A stretch of 28,033 nt of DNA. Origin: a virus. The stretch spans positions 1-28,033 of IMG/VR virus record IMGVR_UViG_3300021139_001732; one strand, written 5' to 3'. Within the stretch, counting starts at the first letter, position 1. Every line of letters starts with the position of its first letter. The notes below the pieces were generated by a model. The model worked only from the letters and a program-made list of their open reading frames with translations. It ran no database searches and was not told the DNA's origin. Positions 15,375 to 23,349 of this stretch are shown one piece after another. The position numbers were made by a program, and so were the translations under genes.

Positions 15375-16279
15375 TTTAAAATACCATCAATAGTTTTTAG
15401 GTTCGCATCCAAGCTCTCCCCATAAGAGCATTTGTGCCTTCCAAGGAAATTCGATACTATTATTTTATAGGGGGAAAGATATCCTTTGTTTCTTAATAAT
15501 CTTGCAGCAACAAGATCACAGATAATTTCTATATTATCTTTTATTGTTTCCTTAATCATATTATGAGCAGACTCATGAGCTTCAATAGTAAGTAAATGGA
15601 CGTCTGTTAATCTTTGAAAATCCGGATTAGTAGCATCTATATAAATAGTTCTTGTTTTACTATCCATATATGCAATCCCCAATTTTTTAAAATTTGGTTG
15701 GTGTATTTCTGAATGAGGATCATCATGAGAAACAACAGAAAGTGTTAATGAATTATCTAATATTCCTTTTCTTGTTGCTTTTTGTCCATTATTGGTTAAT
15801 AAAATATCATTTTTATGTAATTTAGATTCTAATTTACCCCAGACTAATCCTCCGTGGTTATATTTCATATTCAAAGCCATCTTCTCTTTGTTCATATCTA
15901 CTGAAGTAGTAGTTCTACCTGCCCAGAAACCAGATCTTTGAACTAATTCCATTGATGATGGAATAACAGGAAATACTTTATTTGTTTTTTCACTCTTAAC
16001 TTTGAAGTGATATTCAGTAGCATCTTGATTTCTCATCATGGAAATAACTCTTCCCTCTACTGGAGATTCAGAACCAGCTATTTTTGCTTTTACTAAATCA
16101 CCAATAGCAAACTCTTCCCCCTTGATATATTGGGAAGGTATTACATCACGCCCCTTGGATATAGAAAGGTCATCATAAGGTTTATATTGAACCTTAAAAA
16201 CACCATTAGAAGTATTATACCCATCGCCAGAAAAAGACTGGGAGAAATACTGTTGCTCATGTAATCTTTTTATTCTCAT
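15371..16279 (-). CDS. HExxH zinc metallopeptidase-like protein
   Basis: This 302-residue protein carries HESAH at 235-239 in the helix LTIEAHESAHNMIKE, a HExxH zincin motif. A downstream acidic pair is available as third ligand (Glu251 or Asp255 in NIEIICDLVAARLL), the arrangement of gluzincins. Residues 55-95 (GEEFAIGDLVKAKIAG and EGRVISMM) resemble a small SH3-like or KOW-like beta barrel. There is no signal peptide. LHE/Q at residues 6-9 could be cut by the prohead protease, in which case the enzyme would be packaged in the head, a possibility only. Its substrate is unknown. It might mature virion proteins or act on host proteins after entry. It lies 1 base after the UVR gene and overlaps the DUF115-like gene by 4 bases. 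Confidence 0.68.
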   Translation of the reverse strand: MRIKRLHEQQYFSQSFSGDGYNTSNGVFKVQYKPYDDLSISKGRDVIPSQYIKGEEFAIGDLVKAKIAGSESPVEGRVISMMRNQDATEYHFKVKSEKTNKVFPVIPSSMELVQRSGFWAGRTTTSVDMNKEKMALNMKYNHGGLVWGKLESKLHKNDILLTNNGQKATRKGILDNSLTLSVVSHDDPHSEIHQPNFKKLGIAYMDSKTRTIYIDATNPDFQRLTDVHLLTIEAHESAHNMIKETIKDNIEIICDLVAARLLRNKGYLSPYKIIVSNFLGRHKCSYGESLDANLKTIDGILK

Positions 16280-16280
16280 A

Positions 16281-16829
16281 CTATTTCTTTTTTAGTTCTT
16301 CTAGTAAATCCCTTAATCTGGATGCAATCATCCATTCTTCTTTATCTATTGCTTTCTTTAATCTGGATTCTAAGAATAATATATCATCAACTTCATCCTC
16401 TATAAAACCATCCTCGTCTTCATAATCATCATCATCCAAATCAATATCAAGGAATTCTTTAACTGTAGTACTTTGTGGAATAAAATGAATTTGTAATTTA
16501 GATTCCATTATTGGTACAATTAAGGAATCTAAATCAGGCCTTTCAGGGGCTATCTCAATTTCCCATTCTCCATTTACCCAATATATTGACCATGGACCAT
16601 ATTGAAGTTCTGGTACGTCATTATCAACAATATAGTTTAAAACTAATTCTATTTCTTTTTTTATAGATTCTGGGGTAGTCTTCTGCTTTTTATTTAAACC
16701 ATCAATCTTAATTGTTTGGCTGCCAACTTTTAATCCAAGGATCTTATACATTTTACTTATATCATCCCAATCAAAAGAATTTATAGATTTTTCTATTATT
16801 CCCTTATTAACTTCTAAATATTTATCCAT
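16281..16829 (-). CDS. Acidic protein with C-terminal UVR motif
   Basis: This is a 182-residue protein. Residues 153-180 form a UVR motif (LESRLKKAIDKEEWMIASRLRDLLEEL), with the characteristic Ala-Ser-x-x-Arg-Asp core. In UvrB and UvrC this antiparallel helical hairpin mediates UvrB-UvrC contact. It also occurs in McsA and Clp proteins as a protein-binding unit. Before it lies an Asp/Glu-rich run at 129-149. The N-terminal part (1-125) has YGPWSIYWVNGEWEIEIAP as its most distinctive stretch, which I do not recognise. It could bind a host or phage UvrB-like partner, or merely dimerise. It begins the accessory block, 24 bases after the 1002-residue fibre gene, with no late-promoter box of its own. 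Confidence 0.72.
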   Translation of the reverse strand: MDKYLEVNKGIIEKSINSFDWDDISKMYKILGLKVGSQTIKIDGLNKKQKTTPESIKKEIELVLNYIVDNDVPELQYGPWSIYWVNGEWEIEIAPERPDLDSLIVPIMESKLQIHFIPQSTTVKEFLDIDLDDDDYEDEDGFIEDEVDDILFLESRLKKAIDKEEWMIASRLRDLLEELKKK

Positions 16830-16853
16830 TGCTTATATTTTTATTATTTATCA

Positions 16854-19800
16854 TTAGCTAATTACTCTTTTGGAAGATAGAAAGTGCCCATAGAACCAAG
16901 TACCATATCCCTCATTAGTTAGAGCAAGGGGTTCACCAAGCCAACCAAATCCAGACGCCATACTATATGGTACAATATAAACTGTAACTCCCATAACATG
17001 TGTTAGTAATAATGCGTATTGGTCTCTAGTGCTAGCTCTTACGATAGCATTTATTTCCAATGTTATATAGGAACCTGTCCCTGCATTTATCTCTTCCCAA
17101 ATAGTTTTTATAAAATATGGAGAAGATTCAAGATTAACTAAGCTTAATGCTATTGATCCGCTAGTACCCCCATTAGGAATATAAACAGTAACACTAGCTG
17201 ATAATTCCCAAGTATCCCCTCCAACAACTCCAGAAGTGCCAGCAGGAGATAAGTAATCATTAAAATAGTAGCCAGAAGTACTTACCCAAGGATTTGTATC
17301 AGCTCCAAATCCCAAAAATGTTCCATAATCTACTGCAGTATCATATTCCATTAAATTGAATGGTACTATAGTTCCACCAGTTCCACTTGTAGCAGGACAA
17401 CCTTCTGTAGGGATAGTAATTGCTAAACCTGTGGTACCATTTGTTCCGGATAATCTATATTGAAAATTATCTAGACCAGAAGTTCCAGATGATCCAGAAG
17501 TTCCCGAAGTTCCAGGGGCACCATTAGTTCCACTTGAACCAGCAGAACCAGAAGTACCTGTAATTCCAGGAGCTCCATTAGCTCCACTTGAACCCGCAGA
17601 ACCGGAAGTACCCGAAGAACCAGAAGTACCAGCAGAACCAGAAGTACCCGAGATACCGCTAGATCCAGCACTTCCCCTTGATCCAGAGCTTCCGCTTGTT
17701 CCAGTAGCACCATTAACTCCAGAACTACCAGCAGAACCAGATGTGCCTGCTGCACCATTAGCACCAGAACTACCAGATGAACCAGAAGTACCATTTATGC
17801 CACTAGAACCAGTAGAGCCTGATGTACCCGCAGAACCAGCAGAACCATTTGCACCAGAAGAACCAGAAGAACCGGATGTACCAGCAGCACCATTTACACC
17901 AGAACTCCCGGACGAACCTGTTATACCAACAGAACCATTAGCTCCAGAAGAACCAGAAGTACCATTAAAACCACTAGAGCCAGCAGAACCGGATGTACCT
18001 GCTGCACCTATACCACCAGCTGAACCACTAGACCCGCTGGAGCCAAAAGTACCTGCAGCACCACTAGAGCCAGCAGAACCAGCACTTCCAGATATACCAG
18101 CAGCACCATTAGATCCACTAGAACCAGAACTACCAGAGGAACCCGTAGTACCAGAGCTTCCTGCAGAACCAGAAGTTCCATTAGCACCAGATGAACCAGA
18201 AGAACCTGCACTACCATTTGTTCCAGCAGCACCATTGGACCCAGAACTACCTGCAGAACCGGAAATACCAGAACTACCTACAGAACCAGAAATACCAGAA
18301 GTACCGCTAGATCCAGAACTACCAGAGGATCCTGTAATCCCTGAAGACCCTGAAGTACCTTTTGTACCAGAAGTACCCGAAGAACCAGAAGTACCGGCAC
18401 TTCCACTAGATCCAGAAGAACCACTGGTTCCATCAATCCCAGAAGATCCGGAAGAACCTGCAGTTCCAGAAGAACCAGAGGTTCCAAGCCCACTTGAACC
18501 GGAAGAACCAGAAGCCCCATCCGTACCCGAACTACCTGCAGTACCATTACCAGAAGAGCCTGAACTACCTGCAGTAGCATTAGCTCCAGAACTACCAGAG
18601 GAACCTGTAATTCCTGAAGACCCAGCAGATCCAGCAGATCCAGAACTACCTGCAGTACCATTACCCGATGAACCAGAAGAGCCCTTATCACCAGATGAGC
18701 CGGAAGAACCACTAGTACCTGCAGAACCAGATGTACCATTTATACCACTAGAACCCGCAGAACCGGATGTACCATTAGTACCCGAAGAACCAGATGAACC
18801 ATTAACACCACTAGAGCCAGCAGAACCTGATGTACCTGCTGATCCGGCTGAACCATTGCCCCCGCTAGAACCCGCAGACCCTGAAGTACCCCCAGAGCCA
18901 GAACTACCAGAAGAACCACTAATTCCATCATACCCACTAGTACCAGAAGAACCATTACCAGAAGAACCAGATGTACCAGTAGATCCAGAACTTCCAGATG
19001 TACCAGTTGTTCCCGATGATCCAGAAGAACCCCCAGTACCAGATGTTGCAGCACTTGTACCAGCAGATCCGGATGAACCAGAAACACCATTACTAGATCC
19101 GCCAGAACTAACAATTACAAATTGCGTTCCATCATAAGCAAGCATAGTAAATCCTGCCCCAGCAATATCTCCTGGCGCCACATTTCTAAGAAAGCTTGGT
19201 GATGAAGAAGATAGATCTTTAATATTAATTGCACCTAATCCATTTATGTTTAATGTAGAAGCGCCAGTATTAGTATGTGGAAATTGAACTATATAGACTA
19301 TATTTTTACTATATCCAGTTAATTGATTTGGATTTTGAGTATTCGCAGTATAAGTATTAGTTCCACTAGCACTTAAGAATAAAACCCCAGTATTTCTTGC
19401 TCCAATATATTTAAAGAAACTTAATTTTGGTGGGGTAGACGAAGAAACTCCAGAAGGTAATCCTCCATAAAATGTTAATACCCCAGATTGTGTATCTAAT
19501 AGCCAATCATAAGATCCGAAAGGAATAACAGAGCCAGTCTGTGTTGTTAATACGTATCTATAACTAACTCCATCTCCATAATTAAAAGGAATAACATTAT
19601 TTAAATTTGGATGTGTAAATGAATTTGGATATGAAGAGTCTCCATTTAATTGGAGTGCATTATAATATTGAACTAGGCCAGCAACCCCTGCACTACCAGC
19701 AGTAGATGGTATACCTAATTGATCTATCCAAATGTCTGTTGGGGAAATTGATGAATAGGTACCAATTGGCTCCTCATAGAATTGTTTATTTTGATCCCTT

Positions 19801-19862
19801 TCAGCTTGTTTAAATATTAATTTATAAAGCCTACCTGCCTGTTGCGCTGTTGTAAGTGCCAT
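16854..19862 (-). CDS. Giant collagen-like fibre protein (1002 residues)
   Basis: Three parts can be seen. Residues 1-254 form a non-repetitive N-terminal domain that begins MALTTAQQAGRLYKL and probably attaches to the virion. Residues about 255-797 are almost pure Gly-X-Y collagen-like repeats dominated by Gly-Ser-Ser, Gly-Thr-Ser, Gly-Ala-Ser and Gly-Asn-Gly-type triplets, roughly 180 triplets, long enough for a trimeric rod. Residues 798-1002 form a non-repetitive beta-rich C-terminal domain with several aromatic residues (ending GYGTWFYGHFLSSKRVIS), probably the receptor-binding or trimerising head. Pro is rare, unlike classical collagen. There is no signal peptide. It follows the 914-residue fibre gene by 28 bases, with its own late-promoter-like box. 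A tail fibre or head decoration filament fits; which one cannot be told. Confidence 0.82.
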   Translation of the reverse strand: MALTTAQQAGRLYKLIFKQAERDQNKQFYEEPIGTYSSISPTDIWIDQLGIPSTAGSAGVAGLVQYYNALQLNGDSSYPNSFTHPNLNNVIPFNYGDGVSYRYVLTTQTGSVIPFGSYDWLLDTQSGVLTFYGGLPSGVSSSTPPKLSFFKYIGARNTGVLFLSASGTNTYTANTQNPNQLTGYSKNIVYIVQFPHTNTGASTLNINGLGAINIKDLSSSSPSFLRNVAPGDIAGAGFTMLAYDGTQFVIVSSGGSSNGVSGSSGSAGTSAATSGTGGSSGSSGTTGTSGSSGSTGTSGSSGNGSSGTSGYDGISGSSGSSGSGGTSGSAGSSGGNGSAGSAGTSGSAGSSGVNGSSGSSGTNGTSGSAGSSGINGTSGSAGTSGSSGSSGDKGSSGSSGNGTAGSSGSAGSAGSSGITGSSGSSGANATAGSSGSSGNGTAGSSGTDGASGSSGSSGLGTSGSSGTAGSSGSSGIDGTSGSSGSSGSAGTSGSSGTSGTKGTSGSSGITGSSGSSGSSGTSGISGSVGSSGISGSAGSSGSNGAAGTNGSAGSSGSSGANGTSGSAGSSGTTGSSGSSGSSGSNGAAGISGSAGSAGSSGAAGTFGSSGSSGSAGGIGAAGTSGSAGSSGFNGTSGSSGANGSVGITGSSGSSGVNGAAGTSGSSGSSGANGSAGSAGTSGSTGSSGINGTSGSSGSSGANGAAGTSGSAGSSGVNGATGTSGSSGSRGSAGSSGISGTSGSAGTSGSSGTSGSAGSSGANGAPGITGTSGSAGSSGTNGAPGTSGTSGSSGTSGLDNFQYRLSGTNGTTGLAITIPTEGCPATSGTGGTIVPFNLMEYDTAVDYGTFLGFGADTNPWVSTSGYYFNDYLSPAGTSGVVGGDTWELSASVTVYIPNGGTSGSIALSLVNLESSPYFIKTIWEEINAGTGSYITLEINAIVRASTRDQYALLLTHVMGVTVYIVPYSMASGFGWLGEPLALTNEGYGTWFYGHFLSSKRVIS
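17471..19100 (-). repeat. Collagen-like triplet-repeat region of the 1002-residue fibre gene
   Basis: About 1.6 kb encodes Gly-X-Y triplets. The nucleotide sequence is repetitive (GGT/GGA Gly codons with varied Ser, Thr and Ala codons) but synonymous codons are mixed, so exact long direct repeats are few. The bias leaves open frames on the opposite strand. Confidence 0.92.
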
Positions 19863-19870
19863 TTTTTATA

Positions 19871-19883
19871 CTATTTTATATCT
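19871..19883 (-). promoter_or_regulatory. Putative late promoter box before the 1002-residue fibre gene
   Basis: The minus strand reads AGATATAAAATAG, 8 bases before the ATG at 19862. It is a shorter variant of the AGATATATAAAA box. Confidence 0.42.
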
Positions 19884-19890
19884 ATCATAT

Positions 19891-22635
19891 TTATCTGAGT
19901 ATTACACTTACTGATTTAAATTTTTTATCCGAGTCTAAAGGAAGTCCAACCCTAAGCCAGAAAATTCCACTATGTGTTATATTACCAAAAGTAAAATCTT
20001 TCACTGATGCGGTTGTTGGCGTTCCTGGTATCATTGCGAAGTCTCCATTAGATTCCGGATCAGTACCAGTTAACCAAGGATTATTGCAATCAATCCAACC
20101 AGTAGTTGTAGGACCAGGGGAATGTATATCATCGACTTTAGCAAATATCTTCAGACCAGAAGTAACATATGTTATTGGATCTGCAGACCAGGTACCCAGA
20201 ATGTTATTTATTGTTATTATACCACCAGAAATACCATTCTGTGGGCCAAATTGAAATAATACCCATCTATAAAGTCCTCCATTAGTTTCGGATGAATAAT
20301 CAGGGCCTACTGCTGGATAGTTAGTGTTATAATTGGTTCCACTTAATCTCTGATAGTAGCCATTTAACATTTGTAGCTCATAAGTATATGATGCTGCTAC
20401 TAATGATTGTGTTGGATCAAATGTTTCCCCATAGACAGTAGGCGCATTTCCATCAGTTCCACCTGATAAGAACCTTAATGATTCATCCGATATAGTATCT
20501 GCCCTCATAGTTTTACCAGCAAAGGAATTACTTATACTAATGTTTGAATTAATGCTGCTCCCTTTTGCATTATATCCAGTTGCATTTACTACTATATCTT
20601 CATTATAAATATTGTTTCGAATTGTACCTTGTGCAGTTATACCAGATAATGTTCCTGGAGATTGGGAGCCAGCTACAGAGGACCCAAAAGAGCTCATTAA
20701 AACTTCAGTTGTACTAGCAACAACAAGAGGCTTTGTTAAATAAAACTTAGAAACTGCGTTTCCTATAGCAACGGTAGCAGTAACAATATTAGTATCTAAT
20801 AATGATGGTACCCCTGAAATCCATTTTGCTGTTCCAGTAGATCCATTTGTAGAAAATGCCTTAGATGAAAATGTGGGACTTAATGGATTATCATACCAGA
20901 ATAATGTTGACAAATTAGTTCCCCCTGAAACCCAAGAAAGCTCTGCTGTATGAGACCCATAACTAGCACCAGTCATAAAGCTGGTAATTTCTGCTAATAA
21001 TGCTGGCCAAAATCCTGCTTTACCAGGTATACCATTCCAATAATCATACTCGGTAACAGTTAAAGATCCATTGGTTGTAACTCCTGGATTTATCGAATTG
21101 TCTAAATAAGTTATAGAACCTAAATTTGTAGAATCTCTAAATGCAGTAAGAATCTTTTGTGGCTCCTTTGCAAATCCCCCACCAGAGGTCCAAGCAGAGG
21201 TTGACATATTTTCAAGTACTACGTTAGTACTTGAAGAATCTGTAATTATTGTATTTGATGTCGCTGCACCACTAGAACTTAAATTAATTGCTAATCCGCT
21301 AGATCCAGCAAAAGATGGATAATATGATAAAGGATTGGAATAATAACTATCAAGATATAAAGGGGGTTCACTACTTAATAATGGCGCTGATGTCGGGGCA
21401 AGTAATTTTATTACCCTATCTAGGTCTTCAAATGCCTGACCTGATAAGTAGGTATTAGACCATGAAGCAAAAAATCCACTACTCCAAGCATATCCAGTAG
21501 TACTTGAATCCCCTAATTTAATATCAAAACTTGATAAAGATCCCAAAGAAGGGGAAGTACCAGAGGATCCGGAAGTTCCTGCAGTTCCTACACCCCCACT
21601 GCTTCCTGACGTTCCATCATTACCATTGAATCCCCTTGGTCCTATTCCTCCATCTTGCCCACTGCTTCCAGCAGAGCCGCTAATACCAGAAGATCCATTA
21701 ATACCAGAAGATCCAGAGGATCCATTAATACCACTACTTCCATTAATACCACTACTTCCACTAGTTCCAACAGATCCATTAATACCAGATGAACCAGAGG
21801 ATCCACCAGCAGGACCAGTGGGTCCTGCTGCTCCACCAGTCCCAAAAGTAACCCACTCTTTAATGCCATTAATACCACCTGACATTGTCCCGGATGTAAT
21901 GTTTGTAGATATTGTTCCGGTGATAGCCATTACAGCAGAGTTTAATGTAACTGCTAGTCCAGAAAGAGAACTTATTGTAATTACTCCACTAGAATATGAA
22001 GCGGTAACATAAATATTACCACTGGTTACAATCGAATTAACTAAACTTAATGAGGTTGTTACTGTATCACTTGTCCAAGTAGAAGTTCCTATTGTTATTC
22101 CATTTATTTTAACCGTAATTGTTTGACTACTGCTACCACCAGTAATTATAAAAGAAAAAGTTGAGGGTATTTCACCTTGAATAATATAACCCTGGAAATT
22201 TGGGCCGGTAAATCTAAAATCCCCTAATTTTGGTGGTTTAGTAGTGTCTGAATTACGATCCGTATACAATCTTACTCTACCACCCTTACCATTCGCCCCT
22301 ACATAAACGTCATTACCACTGTAAATATCATTGTTTGTAGATATACCAGAGCAAGTTATATTGCCATTAGAACCATTAAAAATAATTGTAGCTGCCCCTG
22401 TATTATTAGGGTTGCCTATATTAGGAAGATAAATTTTATCGGCAGAAACTTGCCCGACAAAGATTTTAGTCGCCGGGTTGGCGATTGTATTATTTTGGAT
22501 CTGCAGTCCAAATGTAGATTGTAATAATAAAATAGAGGCCTGAACCTGTGCAAAATTCTGATTTATTATCAGAGTATTTGTGGAGGTGTTATTGGATAGA
22601 AGGTCCTTTATTGTTAAATCGGTTAGTTCTTTCAT
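19891..22635 (-). CDS. Collagen-like fibre or baseplate-associated virion protein (914 residues)
   Basis: The N-terminal part (1-140) starts MKELTDLTIKDLLSNNTSTN and continues with coiled-coil-like NQNFAQVQASILLLQ, then beta-rich segments with GADK-like loops, as in phage fibre proteins that carry an N-terminal shaft-binding region. Residues about 140-265 are beta-rich with Thr/Ser. Residues about 266-361 hold a short collagen-like Gly-X-Y run (GPTGPAGGSSGSSGING). Residues 362-914 are a large beta-rich C-terminal part with many Ser, Thr, Tyr and Gly, such as RLSGTNYNTNYPAVGP. The RLSGTN motif is shared with the 1002-residue fibre. There is no signal peptide. It is the first gene of the fibre unit. 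A role in adsorption is likely; the exact virion location is unknown. Confidence 0.78.
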   Translation of the reverse strand: MKELTDLTIKDLLSNNTSTNTLIINQNFAQVQASILLLQSTFGLQIQNNTIANPATKIFVGQVSADKIYLPNIGNPNNTGAATIIFNGSNGNITCSGISTNNDIYSGNDVYVGANGKGGRVRLYTDRNSDTTKPPKLGDFRFTGPNFQGYIIQGEIPSTFSFIITGGSSSQTITVKINGITIGTSTWTSDTVTTSLSLVNSIVTSGNIYVTASYSSGVITISSLSGLAVTLNSAVMAITGTISTNITSGTMSGGINGIKEWVTFGTGGAAGPTGPAGGSSGSSGINGSVGTSGSSGINGSSGINGSSGSSGINGSSGISGSAGSSGQDGGIGPRGFNGNDGTSGSSGGVGTAGTSGSSGTSPSLGSLSSFDIKLGDSSTTGYAWSSGFFASWSNTYLSGQAFEDLDRVIKLLAPTSAPLLSSEPPLYLDSYYSNPLSYYPSFAGSSGLAINLSSSGAATSNTIITDSSSTNVVLENMSTSAWTSGGGFAKEPQKILTAFRDSTNLGSITYLDNSINPGVTTNGSLTVTEYDYWNGIPGKAGFWPALLAEITSFMTGASYGSHTAELSWVSGGTNLSTLFWYDNPLSPTFSSKAFSTNGSTGTAKWISGVPSLLDTNIVTATVAIGNAVSKFYLTKPLVVASTTEVLMSSFGSSVAGSQSPGTLSGITAQGTIRNNIYNEDIVVNATGYNAKGSSINSNISISNSFAGKTMRADTISDESLRFLSGGTDGNAPTVYGETFDPTQSLVAASYTYELQMLNGYYQRLSGTNYNTNYPAVGPDYSSETNGGLYRWVLFQFGPQNGISGGIITINNILGTWSADPITYVTSGLKIFAKVDDIHSPGPTTTGWIDCNNPWLTGTDPESNGDFAMIPGTPTTASVKDFTFGNITHSGIFWLRVGLPLDSDKKFKSVSVILR
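21552..21838 (-). repeat. Collagen-like triplet-repeat region of the 914-residue gene
   Basis: About 95 residues of Gly-X-Y triplets (GPTGPAGG, then GSSGING units). The triplet vocabulary overlaps that of the larger neighbouring fibre. Confidence 0.88.
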
Positions 22636-22638
22636 TTT

Positions 22639-22664
22639 CCGGATACTTTGTTTTATATATCCGG
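22639..22664 (-). promoter_or_regulatory. Putative late promoter box inside a CCGGATA inverted repeat
   Basis: The minus strand reads CCGGATATATAAAAC, then CAAAGTATCCGG, ending 3 bases before the ATG at 22635. GATATATAAAA matches the late box. CCGGATA and TATCCGG form a 7-bp stem with a 12-base loop, so the site could also fold as an RNA hairpin that covers the ribosome-binding region. Confidence 0.42.
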
Positions 22665-22680
22665 TAAATGAAAGAGGCCT

Positions 22681-23079
22681 TTAAGAAATCATTTCCTTGA
22701 CCGATTCGCAGTACTTTTTGAATTCCAGGGGATAGAATTCAATTAAATCATTAATTTCCCTCATGGAAATCTCATATTTCTCACATAGGAATTTTGAGAC
22801 CTCTGGGGGTATAGGTTTCTTAGCAGCAACCTTTTCTTTCTTACCTGTAGAGGTCCAAATAAAGTTAGTTTGTTCGTTTTTAGTTACAAACATAGATTGG
22901 AACCAATCCACTGTCTTCGCTGGGTCTATTTTTGTATGATTAAACCCATGAGCCTGTAATGGGAACTTCATTGCCATATATCTATTGAACATGAAGAAAT
23001 TTTTAGACTTATCTGTATTAGTAATCTTTTCCCATTCCTCTTTATTATGGAAAGCTTTTATTATATCAAAATGGCTCAT
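22681..23079 (-). CDS. Candidate clamp-loader small subunit (gp62-like)
   Basis: This is a 132-residue protein. Its N-terminal half aligns by eye with T4 gp62: FDIIKAFHNKEEW against FEIIGAINNKTKC, then SKNFFMFNRYMAMKFP and a conserved Asn after about nine residues, against SKFMVENALSQFP and MN. The C-terminal segment VSKFLCEKYEISMREINDLIEFY recalls the gp62 stretch LLAKRYQVNTNDAINYKSIL. It is shorter than T4 gp62 (187 residues). In T4 gp62 binds gp44 to form the 4:1 clamp-loading complex that opens the sliding clamp. Here gp44 is encoded 2.6 kb away, with kinase, SLOG, nuclease and an unknown between them. It is the last gene of the replication block. Low sequence similarity means the assignment needs a profile search. 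Confidence 0.5.
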   Translation of the reverse strand: MSHFDIIKAFHNKEEWEKITNTDKSKNFFMFNRYMAMKFPLQAHGFNHTKIDPAKTVDWFQSMFVTKNEQTNFIWTSTGKKEKVAAKKPIPPEVSKFLCEKYEISMREINDLIEFYPLEFKKYCESVKEMIS

Positions 23080-23082
23080 ATA

Positions 23083-23349
23083 TTATTTTATTCTATCAAA
23101 TTGTGGTTCTAACTCTAAATAAATATCTCCAGACTCGGTAAGTACAAGATATTGCCATAATCCTCCATCATTCCAACCGCTACGGTTTGTTCGGACTGAT
23201 ACTCCTTTATCGAGAAAAATTATATCCCCTTTCTCATATTTATCCCGAGCCCATTTGGGTATAGATCTCCAATCCTCGTTCATCCTTCGTAAAATGTCCC
23301 TAACCGAAATAAATTCTATTGGATCTTCTTTTATCATTATTTCTTCCAA
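23083..23349 (-). CDS. Hypothetical 88-residue protein
   Basis: I do not recognise this protein. It has a Trp- and Arg-rich centre (RMNEDWRSIPKWARDKYEKG), then short beta-strand-like stretches (DIIFLDKGVSVRTNRSGW, YLVLTESGDIYLELEP), giving the appearance of a small beta-rich fold with an SH3-like pattern. It has no signal peptide or membrane helix. The start overlaps the end of the nuclease gene by 13 bases and the stop is 3 bases from the next start, so it is translated with both. In T4 the comparable positions near rnh hold dsbA and gene 33, but no similarity to either is visible. Starting at the internal MIKED (fifth codon) is equally possible. Confidence 0.65.
   Translation of the reverse strand: MEEIMIKEDPIEFISVRDILRRMNEDWRSIPKWARDKYEKGDIIFLDKGVSVRTNRSGWNDGGLWQYLVLTESGDIYLELEPQFDRIK

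Noticed and set aside
17471-19114. Several Leu/Val-rich frames on the minus strand in the collagen region
   Set aside because: These are other-frame readings of the Gly-X-Y repeats (Gly codons shifted to Leu and Val) and have no independent start signals.
17743-19137. A 464-residue open frame on the plus strand rich in Pro, Glu and Val, resembling a PEVK-like protein
   Set aside because: It lies wholly antisense to the Gly-Ser-rich collagen repeat and arises from its codon bias. The minus-strand frame has defined N- and C-terminal domains and fits the neighbouring genes.
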